64,000 nt of DNA from contig JANFNE010000005.1 of assembly GCA_024867545.1 (NCBI GenBank), positions 434,001 through 498,000 on the forward strand, given 5' to 3'. Source of the stretch: Phytopythium helicoides. Lineage: Eukaryota; Oomycota; Peronosporomycetes; Pythiales; Pythiaceae. Both the position numbers and the translations under genes were made by a program. Positions 31,501 to 40,878 of the stretch are shown one piece after another (the first letter of the stretch is position 1; every line of letters starts with the position of its first letter). Under the pieces are notes generated by a model that saw nothing but the letters and a program-made list of their open reading frames with translations, was not told the DNA's origin and did no database searches.

Positions 31501-33016
31501 TATGGTCGCCGCACCGCTCACTGTTGCCTCGATTCTCGTCGATATCGGCAAAGAGTACTACGAATATCGAAAGAAGCACTCGGAGCGCAAGTCACTGGGG
31601 GTATTGTCCGCCACTAGCGAGCGCCTGATGCGGCGAGAATTCCGATTGAAGACAGGTGAAGTTGTTGTGAGCCGAACGGCGGCTGCTGCTGGTGCCGGGT
31701 TGGGAGCTTATGGCGTTGCATCCGCCATGGGTGTGTGGGCAGCCGCTGGCGTTGCAACAGGTCCAATCGGGATTGCGGCTGCAACCAGCGCAGCGGTCGT
31801 TGGCGGACTGATTGGCTTCTTTGGCGGCTCAAAGGTGTACTCACTGTCGACCAAGTCATACTTTACGAGTCACAAACACGCGAAGGAGCACATTGATCGT
31901 CTAGAACTCGGAGCACGGATTTTGTTTGAAGAGTTTGATCCAACGGGGACCGGTGAGATCACCAAAGAAGAGTGCATGATCATCATGTCCAAGTTGTATG
32001 AGGCTTCGGGCGGAATGTCTGACAAGGGTTATGAAACGACGATCAAGGCACTGAGCGATCCTTCATTCGAGGGGCCAGTGACTTGGCGCATGTTCTGGCT
32101 GTGGGTCAGCACTGAGGCTTCGCGTGCGCTACGAAAGCTCGACAGTAAGGATGGCGACAGCAGCGATGCAGAGGATGGAAACAGTCGTACGCGGTCTCCA
32201 TCCTCACCAGGTGCTCGTGAGCGGAAGCGCGATCTGCTGCGTAAATTTGTTTCTGAAGCGAAACAAAAACGTGTGGACATCAAGGCATTCGGTCAGGAGC
32301 TGATGGCAGCAGCGAAGGCGGAGCAACAAATGAAAAAAGAGCGCAAGCGTCAGAAGCGGAATAGCCTGGAGAGCAACACCAGTGCATGCTCTTCCCCTAC
32401 ATCGTCCGCACCGTCATCTCCATTGTCTGCTGTAGTGGACAGCAGCGAACAGCTCGCGTCGGCACTCCATCAGTTGGAGCTGCTCGAGCAAAAGGAACTC
32501 TTGTCGCCCGAGCAGGCAACCCATCTTCGTGACGATTTGCAATCGGACAATGTCGAGTTGCATACCGGAGCGAAGGAGATTATCCTGGCTTTGATTGGTG
32601 ACATGGATGTCGAGCCGGAGGCTGAGCATCACGTTGCAAAGGAGACTGACCACGCGGGCGAAGATGCTGATGCGAGCTGCCCCGTCATGCCTGTCAAGGT
32701 ACACCCTGCTTCCGAAGACAGCATCGAGGACCAGTGGATTGTTGTCTCCTTGAGCTCCGCGATTTCCTCGCCGCGATCGGCGCCTTCATCCGACAAGCCT
32801 ACGATCACCCCCTCCTCAAGCTCAAAGAAAGCCCGTGCCCAGGTGGACGAGCGAATGGACGTGCTGTGCTCGTTGCTGTCAGCGCGTGGTATCGAGCAGA
32901 TGCTCGCCATGCAGCATATCGTGCCTGAAGAGAAAGAAAAGGGAGGGCCGACGCACGAGGAGCTGCATTTGCTGGCGCTGGCGACGGCCGCCACCCCCGC
33001 ATCGGCTCGCTCTTGA
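28589..33016 (+). CDS. Lipase-like / J-domain / EF-hand fusion membrane protein, 1475 aa
   Basis: A single uninterrupted frame from MSWWWRSDAP to a TGA at 33014. Residues ~1-350 resemble a class 3 lipase: nucleophile motif GHSIAG with Ser153 (canonical GHSLGG), and FVNEFDCIPGVLN. A J domain spans ~414-490 (NYYERLSVARNATQKQI, HPD in ALKWHPDRW), which would stimulate an Hsp70 partner. A hydrophobic segment near 655-680 (SVVGGAVAVAVSVAIIVHAW) is probably membrane-spanning. Next come a GXG-rich module (VNTPFGLGVIEEWG, ~855), two Gly/Ala-rich hydrophobic stretches (~945-980, ~1030-1085), and one EF-hand-like loop (FDPTGTGEITKEE, ~1115). The tail is Ser-rich and charged. The order suggests a membrane-anchored, possibly calcium-responsive lipase with chaperone recruitment; that is inference. 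The upstream ATG at 28268 was rejected because the intervening residues are low-complexity. Confidence 0.85.
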   Translation: MSWWWRSDAPAGLPAAEADLMGAALLCAALADAKTRVPRGAGHSEAAARELEARLRQSPLPHGLRLPLLECSAELVLAESDSALLCAVRATKAADVLGAVVGSAAPLAKPTERRFGGARVHAPFWKRAQRLKVAELYARAQSAGKALLLCGHSIAGSIAQLALCELAYQELPTKSQLFLERKDSERLPEEDKELSLQQWLQTRADEAERDAVAKSTPLAIAVGFGAPYIGCDELNAFLDALKMRDRVFTFVNEFDCIPGVLNVAQSAALLSNTADRLQTIGKATSLLLNLLPANMQLQFLQLSATAGSAVVPTAASAYLGMSLTILQKSFEKLREFNIIKGIDYEYGPCGTYIFMTKGSANFESHTDCDLIRKLLKEDEDDNSLTGNSVLQHFMREYASAIARRSQSIQINPTMNYYERLSVARNATQKQIRSSYKALALKWHPDRWANAAVTPDERSTAENVFKLLAESYEVLSNPEARQAYDIHLDKPLSVREEFMTAGTVRGKSLDEAIATFRDVIDNFSSAANRITSHFSSSSSTVVGHPLQHNGSPQLATTSNAVTHGSHDCSGMAVNNHNNMFMQDRIRVARPVSTGTDGHDHIVYLKPDEVLPTDIPAPQTTSASVSAPTSTSTSTSSSATAPASSSSDVSTSSSSSATSGLKTISVVGGAVAVAVSVAIIVHAWSQFTDVSRKKRQSAVVRDMPGECLVLLLEDHRRAQNSSLSPQALLQQSAEFKKQVKKEEAARGSITNGENSSVATDMIAARNADLQEALAIRAEVERQENELIEQFFECQSDFDKASVEALVEEQFYDCVELEGDVNQHFSGSQSVSKEEEEKEEVSDAATTAEEFPVGSVVNTPFGLGVIEEWGASRSSATVRFPSKENALHCVSKNDLSRGASIALAEVSAELETRRLVLADRVVANFHLDERQRKRDTMKTLAVVGADGAIDSGLRAAGGVALANGMTRTTSAMGGMVAAPLTVASILVDIGKEYYEYRKKHSERKSLGVLSATSERLMRREFRLKTGEVVVSRTAAAAGAGLGAYGVASAMGVWAAAGVATGPIGIAAATSAAVVGGLIGFFGGSKVYSLSTKSYFTSHKHAKEHIDRLELGARILFEEFDPTGTGEITKEECMIIMSKLYEASGGMSDKGYETTIKALSDPSFEGPVTWRMFWLWVSTEASRALRKLDSKDGDSSDAEDGNSRTRSPSSPGARERKRDLLRKFVSEAKQKRVDIKAFGQELMAAAKAEQQMKKERKRQKRNSLESNTSACSSPTSSAPSSPLSAVVDSSEQLASALHQLELLEQKELLSPEQATHLRDDLQSDNVELHTGAKEIILALIGDMDVEPEAEHHVAKETDHAGEDADASCPVMPVKVHPASEDSIEDQWIVVSLSSAISSPRSAPSSDKPTITPSSSSKKARAQVDERMDVLCSLLSARGIEQMLAMQHIVPEEKEKGGPTHEELHLLALATAATPASARS

Positions 33017-33364
33017 TCATTTGGAACCTGTATTTTGCGTATGTAGGAGTATCAATGCATGTCTGTCAGATCGCAATGTAGTTGAAGTGACCACTCGTCC
33101 TTCGAGCCATGATGCGCATGACGGCCGTCGCGTCAGACTCGCGGTTGGACGGCGGTCCTGCTTGGATCCGGCGTATCCATCCGCCAGCGCACGGAATCGT
33201 ACTGTACGTGTCAAGGAGCTCTTCAACTTGGAAAGGATTGGCCGAAACCCTCGTCTTTGTTTGACATGCTCGACTTGAATCTGATTTTCATCTCGCCTTT
33301 TGTATAGGATCCCCGCTGGCAGATCGCCACCTCGCCTCATTCGCCAATCTCCCAGCGCTCCGCC
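33017..33364. other. Intergenic region before hydrolase pair
   Basis: No gene seen. CTCATTC at 33336-33342 followed by CCAATC, 22-29 nt before the next ATG, resembles the initiator (INR) plus flanking element described for oomycete core promoters; this is a weak motif match. Confidence 0.35.
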
Positions 33365-34886
33365 ATGAAGGTCGTGCGGTCGGCGCTCAGCAGCGATGGC
33401 GCTCCCCGCTGGGGCTACGCGGCCTTCATGGCGCTTATGCTCTACCTGGTGCGGCGCGCGGGCATGAAGGACGTGGCGGGCGAGGTGCGCGGCGCTGGTG
33501 CTTGTCGATCGCGGGCCGGTCACTAACGGGAGCTAACACCGGCCGCAGAACATGCTGAGCTTCTTTGCGGCCATGCTGCCCACCGAGATGTCGCACAACC
33601 TGCTCGCCATCAACGCGTTCGTGCTCTACAAGCTGCACAAGTCGCGCGCGCCCGTGTTCGCGGGCTGGCTCGGCTCAGCGGCCGCGCTGGCGCAGGGCGT
33701 CGTGCTGCTGCGGCTCGCGAGCATCTGCAAGAGCAACCTCAGCTCCAAGCACGCGCTGCGCGAGGCCATGAGGGGATCGGACATCCCGCTGCCGGTGGTC
33801 CAGCGCGTCGGAGACCTGAGCCTCATGCAGTGGCTGGGCGTGGTGCTGCCGCTCCCGCAGTCGCTCGTGCTGTCCTTCGCGTACCCGGGCGTCAGCAAGA
33901 CCCACACGGTGGCGTACGCGCACGTGGGGCGCAACCGCACCACCAAGCTCTTCATGGACGTCTTCAAGCACAAGGACGCGCCGGACAATGCGCCTATCTT
34001 CCTGTACGTGCACGGCGGCGGCTGGGTCATGGGCGACCGCAAGAACCCGCCGCAGCCGCTCATCTACCAGGTCGCGGCGCTCGGCTGGGTCGTGTGCGTC
34101 ATTGACTACCGGTTGTCGCCCAAGGTGGCGTTCCCCACGCACCTGATCGACTGTAAGCGCGCGATCGCGTACCTGCGGCGGTGTGCGCGCGTCAACTTCA
34201 ACGCCGACCCGGAGTTCATCGTGGTGGGCGGCGAGTCCGCTGGTGGCCACATTGCGAGCCTCGTGGCACTCACTTCAGGCGACAAGTCGCTGCAGCCGGG
34301 CTTTGAAGAGGTCGACACGAGCGTACGAGGCTGCGTCGACACGTACGGCGTGCACGACTTTAAGGACCGGCACGGCGTGTGGTACCAGCGCAACAAGAGC
34401 AACATGTTCGTGCGGTTCATCGAGCTGCTGGTGATGCAGAAGAAGATGAGCGACGCGGACGCCGAGTTCGACCAGGCGTCGCCAATCAGTTGGCTGGACG
34501 ACGCGCACGCGGCGCAGCGCACCGACCCCGTGCCGCCGTTCCTCGTCTCTCACGGGTCGCTCGACACGCTTGTGCCGTTCGACGACTCGTACCTCTTCTT
34601 CGAGCAGCTACAGCGCTACCGCGAGCAGTGCGCACACCCGCCCGTGGCCGGCGTGCACGACATCTTCATGGAGATCCCTGGCGCGCACCACGCTTTCAAC
34701 TACATGATGTCCCCGCGTGGACTGGCGCACGGCCAGGCCGTCTGCGCCTTCCTCGACAACTTGTACCAAAAGACCAAGCGGCTGGACGCCAGCACGGGCG
34801 CCACGGCCAGGGCCGCCGTCTCGGCCGTCGAGGAGCTCGAGGCGCACCTGTCGTCGACCTCAACCGAGCCGACCTCGAGGCTCTAG
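33365..34886 (+). CDS. Membrane-anchored alpha/beta hydrolase (HSL/arylacetamide-deacetylase type), 485 aa
   Basis: Exon 1 is 33365-33484 (40 codons) and exon 2 is 33549-34886, with a 64-nt GT..AG intron in phase 0. An N-terminal hydrophobic helix (GYAAFMALMLYLV) and a second stretch (WLGSAAALAQGVVLL) suggest membrane attachment. The catalytic set of abhydrolase_3 enzymes is present: oxyanion-hole HGGG (His195), nucleophile GESAGG (Ser270), Asp379 in SLDTLVPF and His420/421 in PGAHHAFNY. It should hydrolyse ester or amide bonds in small lipophilic substrates; the substrate is unknown. It is the first of two tandem paralogs, with the conserved stretch FPTHLIDCKRAIAYL in both. Confidence 0.92.
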
Positions 34887-35256
34887 TGAGCGAGTCTGGC
34901 GGTCGATACGGAGCGTACGCAGCGAGCTTCGTCCAGGAGTAGATCGCGTTGAGATCGTCTGGCAGCAGCAGAGATGCATCTAGGAGCTCTTGGTATGTCG
35001 CATGTTGTTTCAATCCGCCTCTATCGGAGCCTTCCGCGTCTAAAACAGCCCCCAACGGAGCCCCCAACTACAGGCGCGCCGCATGACTGGCTGATCCCTA
35101 ACGCGGCGTAATCCCTAGCCCTGATTTCTGCATACGCAGTCAGAAAATGTGGCGCTCTTCGTGCGGTGACGTCGCCATGCGAATCAACGGCCGCCGCCGC
35201 GTTGCATTCGGCGACTGCAGCGGCCCCAGGCTCCGTCTGCCGACCTGCCGCTGGCC
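34887..35256. other. Intergenic region between hydrolase paralogs
   Basis: No gene or repeat seen; presumably the 3' end of the first and promoter of the second. Confidence 0.4.
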
Positions 35257-36772
35257 ATGAAGGCGCTGGACCCGCGGGCCTTCGTCGACCGCGAGCGCGC
35301 CGCGCGCTGGGCGTACCTGGCGTTCGCGCTCGCGAGCCTCTACGTCGTGCAGCGCTCCAAGAACAACCGCATCCCGAGTGAGGTTCGTCCTGCTGCGGCC
35401 GCGCGGTCTCGCCGCCTCGTTGCTCACGCGTGCTGCGCCGCTGCAGAACATCGTTGGCATGTTCTCGTCGCTGCTGCCCACGGAGCTCGCGCACAAGTTC
35501 GCGGCGCTGCACGCGGGCGTCGCGCTCTACCTGCACAAGCAGAAGGTGCCAGTGATCTCTCGCTGGAGCGGCGCGGTCGCCACGGTCGTGCAACTCGTAG
35601 TGCTCTCGCAGCTAGCGACGCTGTACCGCATCAACTTGTCGTCCAAGGACGTCATGAAGCGCGCGCTGAGGAGCGCTGACATCGCTCCTGAGCGACTTCA
35701 AACGATCGGCGACATGGGATGGCGCCGCTGGCTGAGCGTTTTTCTCCCATTGCCGCAGCCGCTGGCCGTCGCCATCAGCTTTCCTGGCGTACACAAGATC
35801 AAGACCGTCGCGTACGCATACGTGGGCAAGACCAAGACTGACAAGCTGCTCATGGATGTGTACAAGCACAAGGAAGCACCGGCCAACGCACCCGTCTTCG
35901 TTTACATCCACGGCGGTGGCTGGGTCATCGGGGACCGTCGTATCCCGCCCTTTACGTTCATTCACCAGGTGGCCGCGCTCGGCTGGGTTGTGTGCGTCAT
36001 CGACTATCGGTTGTCGCCCATGGTGTCGTTCCCGACGCACTTGATCGACTGTAAGCGCGCAATTGCGTACCTGAAGAGGAATGCCCGACTGGAGCTGAAT
36101 GCCAACCCCGAGTTTATCGTTGTCGGTGGAGAGTCCGCGGGCGGTCATCTTGCGTCGTTGGTAGCGCTCACCGCGGAAGACAAAACTTTTCAGCCGGGCT
36201 TTGAAGAGGTCGACACAAGCGTGCGCGGAGTGGTCGATAACTACGGTGTCCACGACTTCAAGGATCGCTTCGGGCTCTGGTACGCCAGGGACAAGAAGGA
36301 TGGCATGATTCGGTACCTTGAATTCCTGGTGATGCAAAAGAAGCTTAAGGACAACGACGAAGATTTTGAGCGCGCGTCTCCCGTCGCGTACCTCGATGAG
36401 AGTACGCTCGGCTCAAGCACCGAGCGCCGAGCTCCAATTCCTCCTTTCTTCATGTGTCACGGAACCCACGACAACACCGTTCCGTTCCAAGACTCGCGAA
36501 TCTTCTTCGAGCACCTGCAGTCACACCGCGCTCGCCAGAGTGAGGACCGCAAGCACCACGATGCCAGACACAATGGCGGTGTTCAGGACGTGTTTGTGCG
36601 CGTCCCGTACGCTAGCCACATGTTTAACTTCCTTGTCTCGCCGCGTGCGCTGGCGTATGGCGACGCTGTGTGCGCGTTCCTCACCAATCTCTACGACAAG
36701 ACCAGCGCCATCTCGCCACACACGCGGTTTTATCCAGAGACCCGCGAGGCAATCACTGCCTCTCGTTTATAG
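35257..36772 (+). CDS. Membrane-anchored alpha/beta hydrolase, tandem paralog, 483 aa
   Basis: Exon 1 is 35257-35382 (42 codons) and exon 2 is 35447-36772. The intron is again 64 nt, phase 0, and at the same place as in the upstream paralog (just before a conserved Asn), which shows descent by tandem duplication. Catalytic residues: HGGG (His197), GESAGG (Ser272), Asp in HGTHDNTVPF and His in YASHMFNF. An insertion (QSEDRKHHDARHNGG) before the catalytic His region is absent from the first copy. It starts MKALDPRAFVD, with a hydrophobic helix YLAFALASLYVV. Intact. Confidence 0.92.
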
Positions 36773-36840
36773 TAGACAATAGAGCCGATATAGGGCATCG
36801 TCTACATGGTGAACATGGCAATCGATTGTTTTCAAGCGGC

Positions 36841-37563
36841 TCATGTACGTCTCTTTCGAGCGCGGAACGCAAACAGCTCGTCTGGGTACTCGTACTTGTC
36901 GAACACGCTGGCGTACGCATCCTTGCTCAACTGCTGCACGTCAAAGCCGGCGTCGTTCAGCCCCTTCAGGAACCCCGCCTCGATCTCTGCGCTTCGAGTT
37001 TCGTAGCTAAAGTACACGATCGTGTCGGGATTCGCAAGCCCCTCAAGCGTCTGCACAAGCAGCCGAGCAGCCTCTGCGTTGTACGTCACGTCCGAGAATA
37101 CGACGACATCCACTGCCTTGTCACCTGCCCACCGACGCAGCATCTCGGTCTCGAGCGGCTCTCCCCACTGGCAAGCCTCGACCTTCGGGGTCTGCACTCC
37201 GCTTCCCAGCTCTCGATCCACAAAGTTCCGTTGAACATTGCGGCGCAGCAGCGGCAGCGTGTACGCCTGGTCTGTGAGCACCACCTCCGCTCCGAGCACC
37301 GCAAGAGCCATGCCCACGAGCCCAACACCAGCTCCAAGCTCAACAGCCTTTGCACTCTCGAACTGCTCGCCCGACGCCTGCAGCAGATCCGCGAGCAGCA
37401 AAGCGGCGTCCCAGACGCAGTGGCCGTGCGACGGGAAGGCCGGTGAGCCCTCGCACGCGTCGCGGCCCTGCAGCGCCGTCAGCGTCACGCTCGACGCGCC
37501 TTGGCCCACCACGTAGTCGAACTGCGCGGCCTCTGTGCGACCCCAGAGCTCGTCGTCGCTCAT
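36841..37563 (-). CDS. METTL21/FAM86-type (Methyltransf_16) methyltransferase, 240 aa
   Basis: Single exon from MSDDELWGR. The SAM-binding motif I is AVELGAGVGLVGMAL, the post-I acidic residue lies in VVLTDQA, and the catalytic-region motif is VFSDVTYN (family consensus D/E-x-x-Y). An upstream HCVWDAALLLADLL fits the WxA(A) motif of this family. Members methylate lysines on chaperones and translation factors; the substrate here cannot be read from sequence. It is convergent with the hydrolase pair, 69 bp away. Confidence 0.85.
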   Translation of the reverse strand: MSDDELWGRTEAAQFDYVVGQGASSVTLTALQGRDACEGSPAFPSHGHCVWDAALLLADLLQASGEQFESAKAVELGAGVGLVGMALAVLGAEVVLTDQAYTLPLLRRNVQRNFVDRELGSGVQTPKVEACQWGEPLETEMLRRWAGDKAVDVVVFSDVTYNAEAARLLVQTLEGLANPDTIVYFSYETRSAEIEAGFLKGLNDAGFDVQQLSKDAYASVFDKYEYPDELFAFRARKRRT

Positions 37564-37819
37564 GCTGATGGTGCGCTGGTGGAAATGCGTGGCTGGGAAG
37601 ATGGGAATTGATGGAATGATGGTCCTAAACTTGCTGTTCATCAGATCGACCAGAACGAGTTGAAGTGCTTTGGGTCGCATGGCTACTTGTTGTTTTCCGG
37701 CGCTTACAATACCGTCGTACACTACGTACACTTTTCTTTCTTTGGTCGGGCACATGCGGCTACTTTACTTGATTCGTACTCGGTGGCACGGCTCCCAGCG
37801 GAGATCATAAGGCCATCCA

Positions 37820-40311
37820 TCACAACGTCATGGCACCCGTCTTGAGCGCGAACACGACCTCGGCCATGGTCGGTCGGCGCACAGGGTCAGGCTCGAGGCA
37901 GGCTGCAATCGTGTCTTTCATCACACCCGAGCAGTGGCGGCTGAGCGTGAAGCCCGTCTTCTTTGCAGTCGGGGACACCACGAGGCTCTCGCGACCGCGT
38001 GCTGGCCGACTCGCGCACAAAACGCCGCGCATTTGTGGCCGGCGGTTCACCCGTGTCCAGCTCGACCAGCACAACACCGAAAGCGAACACATCGGCCTTG
38101 TCAGTCGGCTGCTCGCCGCGAAGCACTTCAGGTGCGACGAACGCGCGGCACTGAGCGTCCAGAGGCGATACCTTGACGTAATGAAAGATCGCAAACAAGC
38201 TGAGCTTGGCCGAGAAGCCACGGTCAAGCAGCACGTTGAAGGAGTTCAGGCGTCCGTGGACAATGTTTTTCTTGTGGAGGAACGCAACAGCCTCGGCGAT
38301 CTGCCGAGCAATTGCGTGCTGCTTCGGTACCGTGAGGTCCACAGAAGCGCTGAGAATGCAATCGCGCAGAGCTCCCTTGTCAACATATTCCACAACAGCG
38401 CACAGCTCGGTGCCTTCGGCGTCCCACATTGCGCCTCGGAATGCTGCGATACGTGGATGCTTGAGTGTGAACATGAGCTCAATTTCCGTCACAAAGTCTC
38501 GCAGAAGTGCCCGAGAAGCAGCACTACTCTTGATCTTCTTGACAATCACCGCCTCCTTCTTGTATTCTCCGAGCCACAGTTCGGAGCGCCCGCTAACGCG
38601 CAGCATCTTGGTCAGCAGCACATCATCGTACGATAGCCGTGTAAGTCCAATGTAGCCATCCGCAACTGACGCGAGGAGCTCAAAGTCGGACGTCGTATGA
38701 CTGGATCCCGAGTGCAAACCCATGTCCATGTATGGGTGATCTGCCATGTCGCCCATACCGATAGCAATCGACGGCATCATGCCGTTAGAAAGCTTTGGAG
38801 GATCACGCTGGCGTCGCTTTCTGCAGAAGAATAGTAGGACTGCCACGAGCAAGACCACGGCGGCAGCACAGATACCCACGATTACCCATGAGTTGACAGA
38901 TGACGAGTTGCCGGATGTTGTTGTTACTGGCTCAGGCGTCGGTGTCACCGTCGCTGCCGTGTTGTTGTCTCCAAGCGAGCCAACAGTGTCGTTGCCGTCC
39001 TGACCGACGCAAAACGTGAACGACCCATTCAGCACACTCTGGGCTGCTTCGCTCGGACACGCGCTCGTGTTTGTGACGCCATCAATTGTGAAGAGTCGAA
39101 GATCAGCAAGGAACTCGAACTGGTCGTCTGTGAGATTTGACGCATTGATCGGGTTGTTTGAGAGCGTCAGAATCTGCAGTGCTGATAGATTGAAGATGGC
39201 TGACGGAACTTCGGAAAGGAAGTTGCCCTCGAGGTACCTACAACCAGACGGAAACGATGAGCTTTATGGCGACAAATGAGATCGACCTTATAGGACACGT
39301 ACAATGTGGTTAACTTCGGGAAGTTGTCGGCGTCGAGACCAAACTGTTGGATATCGTTATAAGTCAAATCGCTGAAGGGAGACCACAGTAGAAACATTAG
39401 TTTTGCGTCAAAACAAGCACACAAGTCAACCATCTTACATTGTGGTAAGGGTGGAGAACTTTTGGTTCTGGAAGTCGGTCGAAATCTTGGAGATAGCGTT
39501 ATACGCCAAATCCAGCGACGTGACCGAGTCACCGCTGACAAGCTGGGTCGGGATGCTTGTTAGGCTGCAGTTGTTGATGGTGCTGGACACACATCAATAC
39601 TGATGTGAGTTTGGGTGTGCCAAGAACTGGACAGCCGTTACAAGACGTTTACATTTTCTTGACACTGTTGAGTGCGAGAGCGCTCGAAGCGCCCCCAAGT
39701 GACAGGTTGTAGAAGATTCTGCATAAAGAAGATGGGGGAAATGAATGTCAGAAGATATGGCGGGTTTTCACGCTCTTGTAAAAAAATAATCACGCACACT
39801 TCGTCCAGTGTCGTGTCTGGCTGGATGTTCATGGACGCGAGCTGCAGCGCCGTGGTCAATGGCCCCAGCTCTTCGCTCGCTCGTCGGAACTCTCTGTTCA
39901 AAGCCAATGTTAGACCGACTCAAAAAAAAAAAAGCTCGCACGATGAACGCAGCGTTTAACTCACAGCTGCGTGACGGTGTCGTCGAGCTGCAGCAGGCCG
40001 ACGCGCTCGAAAGGCGCGACGCCCGCCGTGTCGTTGGCGTCTCCTGGCTCAAAGACCCAGTCGCTCTCGTCCGCGTCGAACGCGTCGAGGCATAGCGCGG
40101 CCTGTCCGGAGGAGAGCGTGGCGCAGTCCGTGTTGTTGACGCAGTCGATGGGGTTGGCGGACGACTGCCCCACGACGACGCACGCGCCGCTGACGCTGCA
40201 GCCGCCGTTGCAGCTCGTGGTGAGCGTGTTAAGCGCGCTGGAGCTGCCGCTGGTGCCGGCGCTGTCGCTGGCCCCATCGCTGCCGCTGGAGCTCGCAAGC
40301 CACCGCCGCAT
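37820..40311 (-). CDS. LRR receptor-like transmembrane pseudokinase 1 (TKL family)
   Basis: A Cys-rich secreted N-terminus (CNGGCSVSGACVV, CVNNTDC) is followed by small exons that each encode one or two leucine-rich repeats: 39965-40311 (start uncertain), 39798-39893, 39653-39718, 39439-39582, 39303-39371, then the long last exon 37820-39237. The last exon has a Ser/Thr-rich stalk, one membrane helix (VIVGICAAAVVLLVAVLLFFC), a basic stop-transfer and a kinase-like domain. The ATP lysine is present (AVIVKKIK). The HRD motif reads HGRLNSFN and the DFG region reads KLSLF, so both catalytic Asp residues are missing. The C-lobe motif APEVLRGE and DVFAFGVVL are kept. One single-base frame break occurs near 37985. 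The signal peptide was not resolved. Such LRR-TM-TKL proteins are typical of oomycetes. Confidence 0.8.
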
Positions 40312-40878
40312 GCCGCTCGCCGCCGCTGCTCCGGTCTGCGGAGCCCTCGCGCCGCTGTCGCAGCCTCGGAACGCGGCGGGAACGCGCGTCCAGCCGGCAG
40401 CTGCGCGCCTGAGCCTGGGCCTGCGCCTGCGCTGCTCCTTGGCGAGCGCTGGGCCACCGGAGGCCGCGGCCGTCACCGAGAGCGCCGCAGATCCGCGGCG
40501 GGAGGAGGAGTGCCATGCCGCCAGGAAGGATCTCGCGCTCAGTATGGGGAGGGAGGCCGCCCGGCAGACGAAGCGTCGGCGCAGAGCCGGGCCGCGGGTC
40601 CGGATGCCCGCGTTTCGACCAATCACAGCGTGGGAATTGACGGTTTCACGCTGTCAATTGGATGAAATTCGCCCGCGCGTTGTGGGATTGCGGGCACATT
40701 GCGCGCGCCGAGTCAGTGCGCGTCGCGGCCGCAGAAACGCCGCGTGACTTAGTAATGGCGACTGGTGCTGGGCTCAAAATGGCGGTCGATGGGCTCGATG
40801 GCGGTCAGTGGCTTGGTTTGGCGGAGCTCTGGACGGACGTCGGCGTTTTGGCTACGGCCTTGGGTGGCTGGCGTCGCT

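Noticed and set aside
39921..39932. A12 run as a polyadenylation or retrogene tail
   Set aside because: It lies in an intron of pseudokinase 1 with no target duplication or gene copy beside it.
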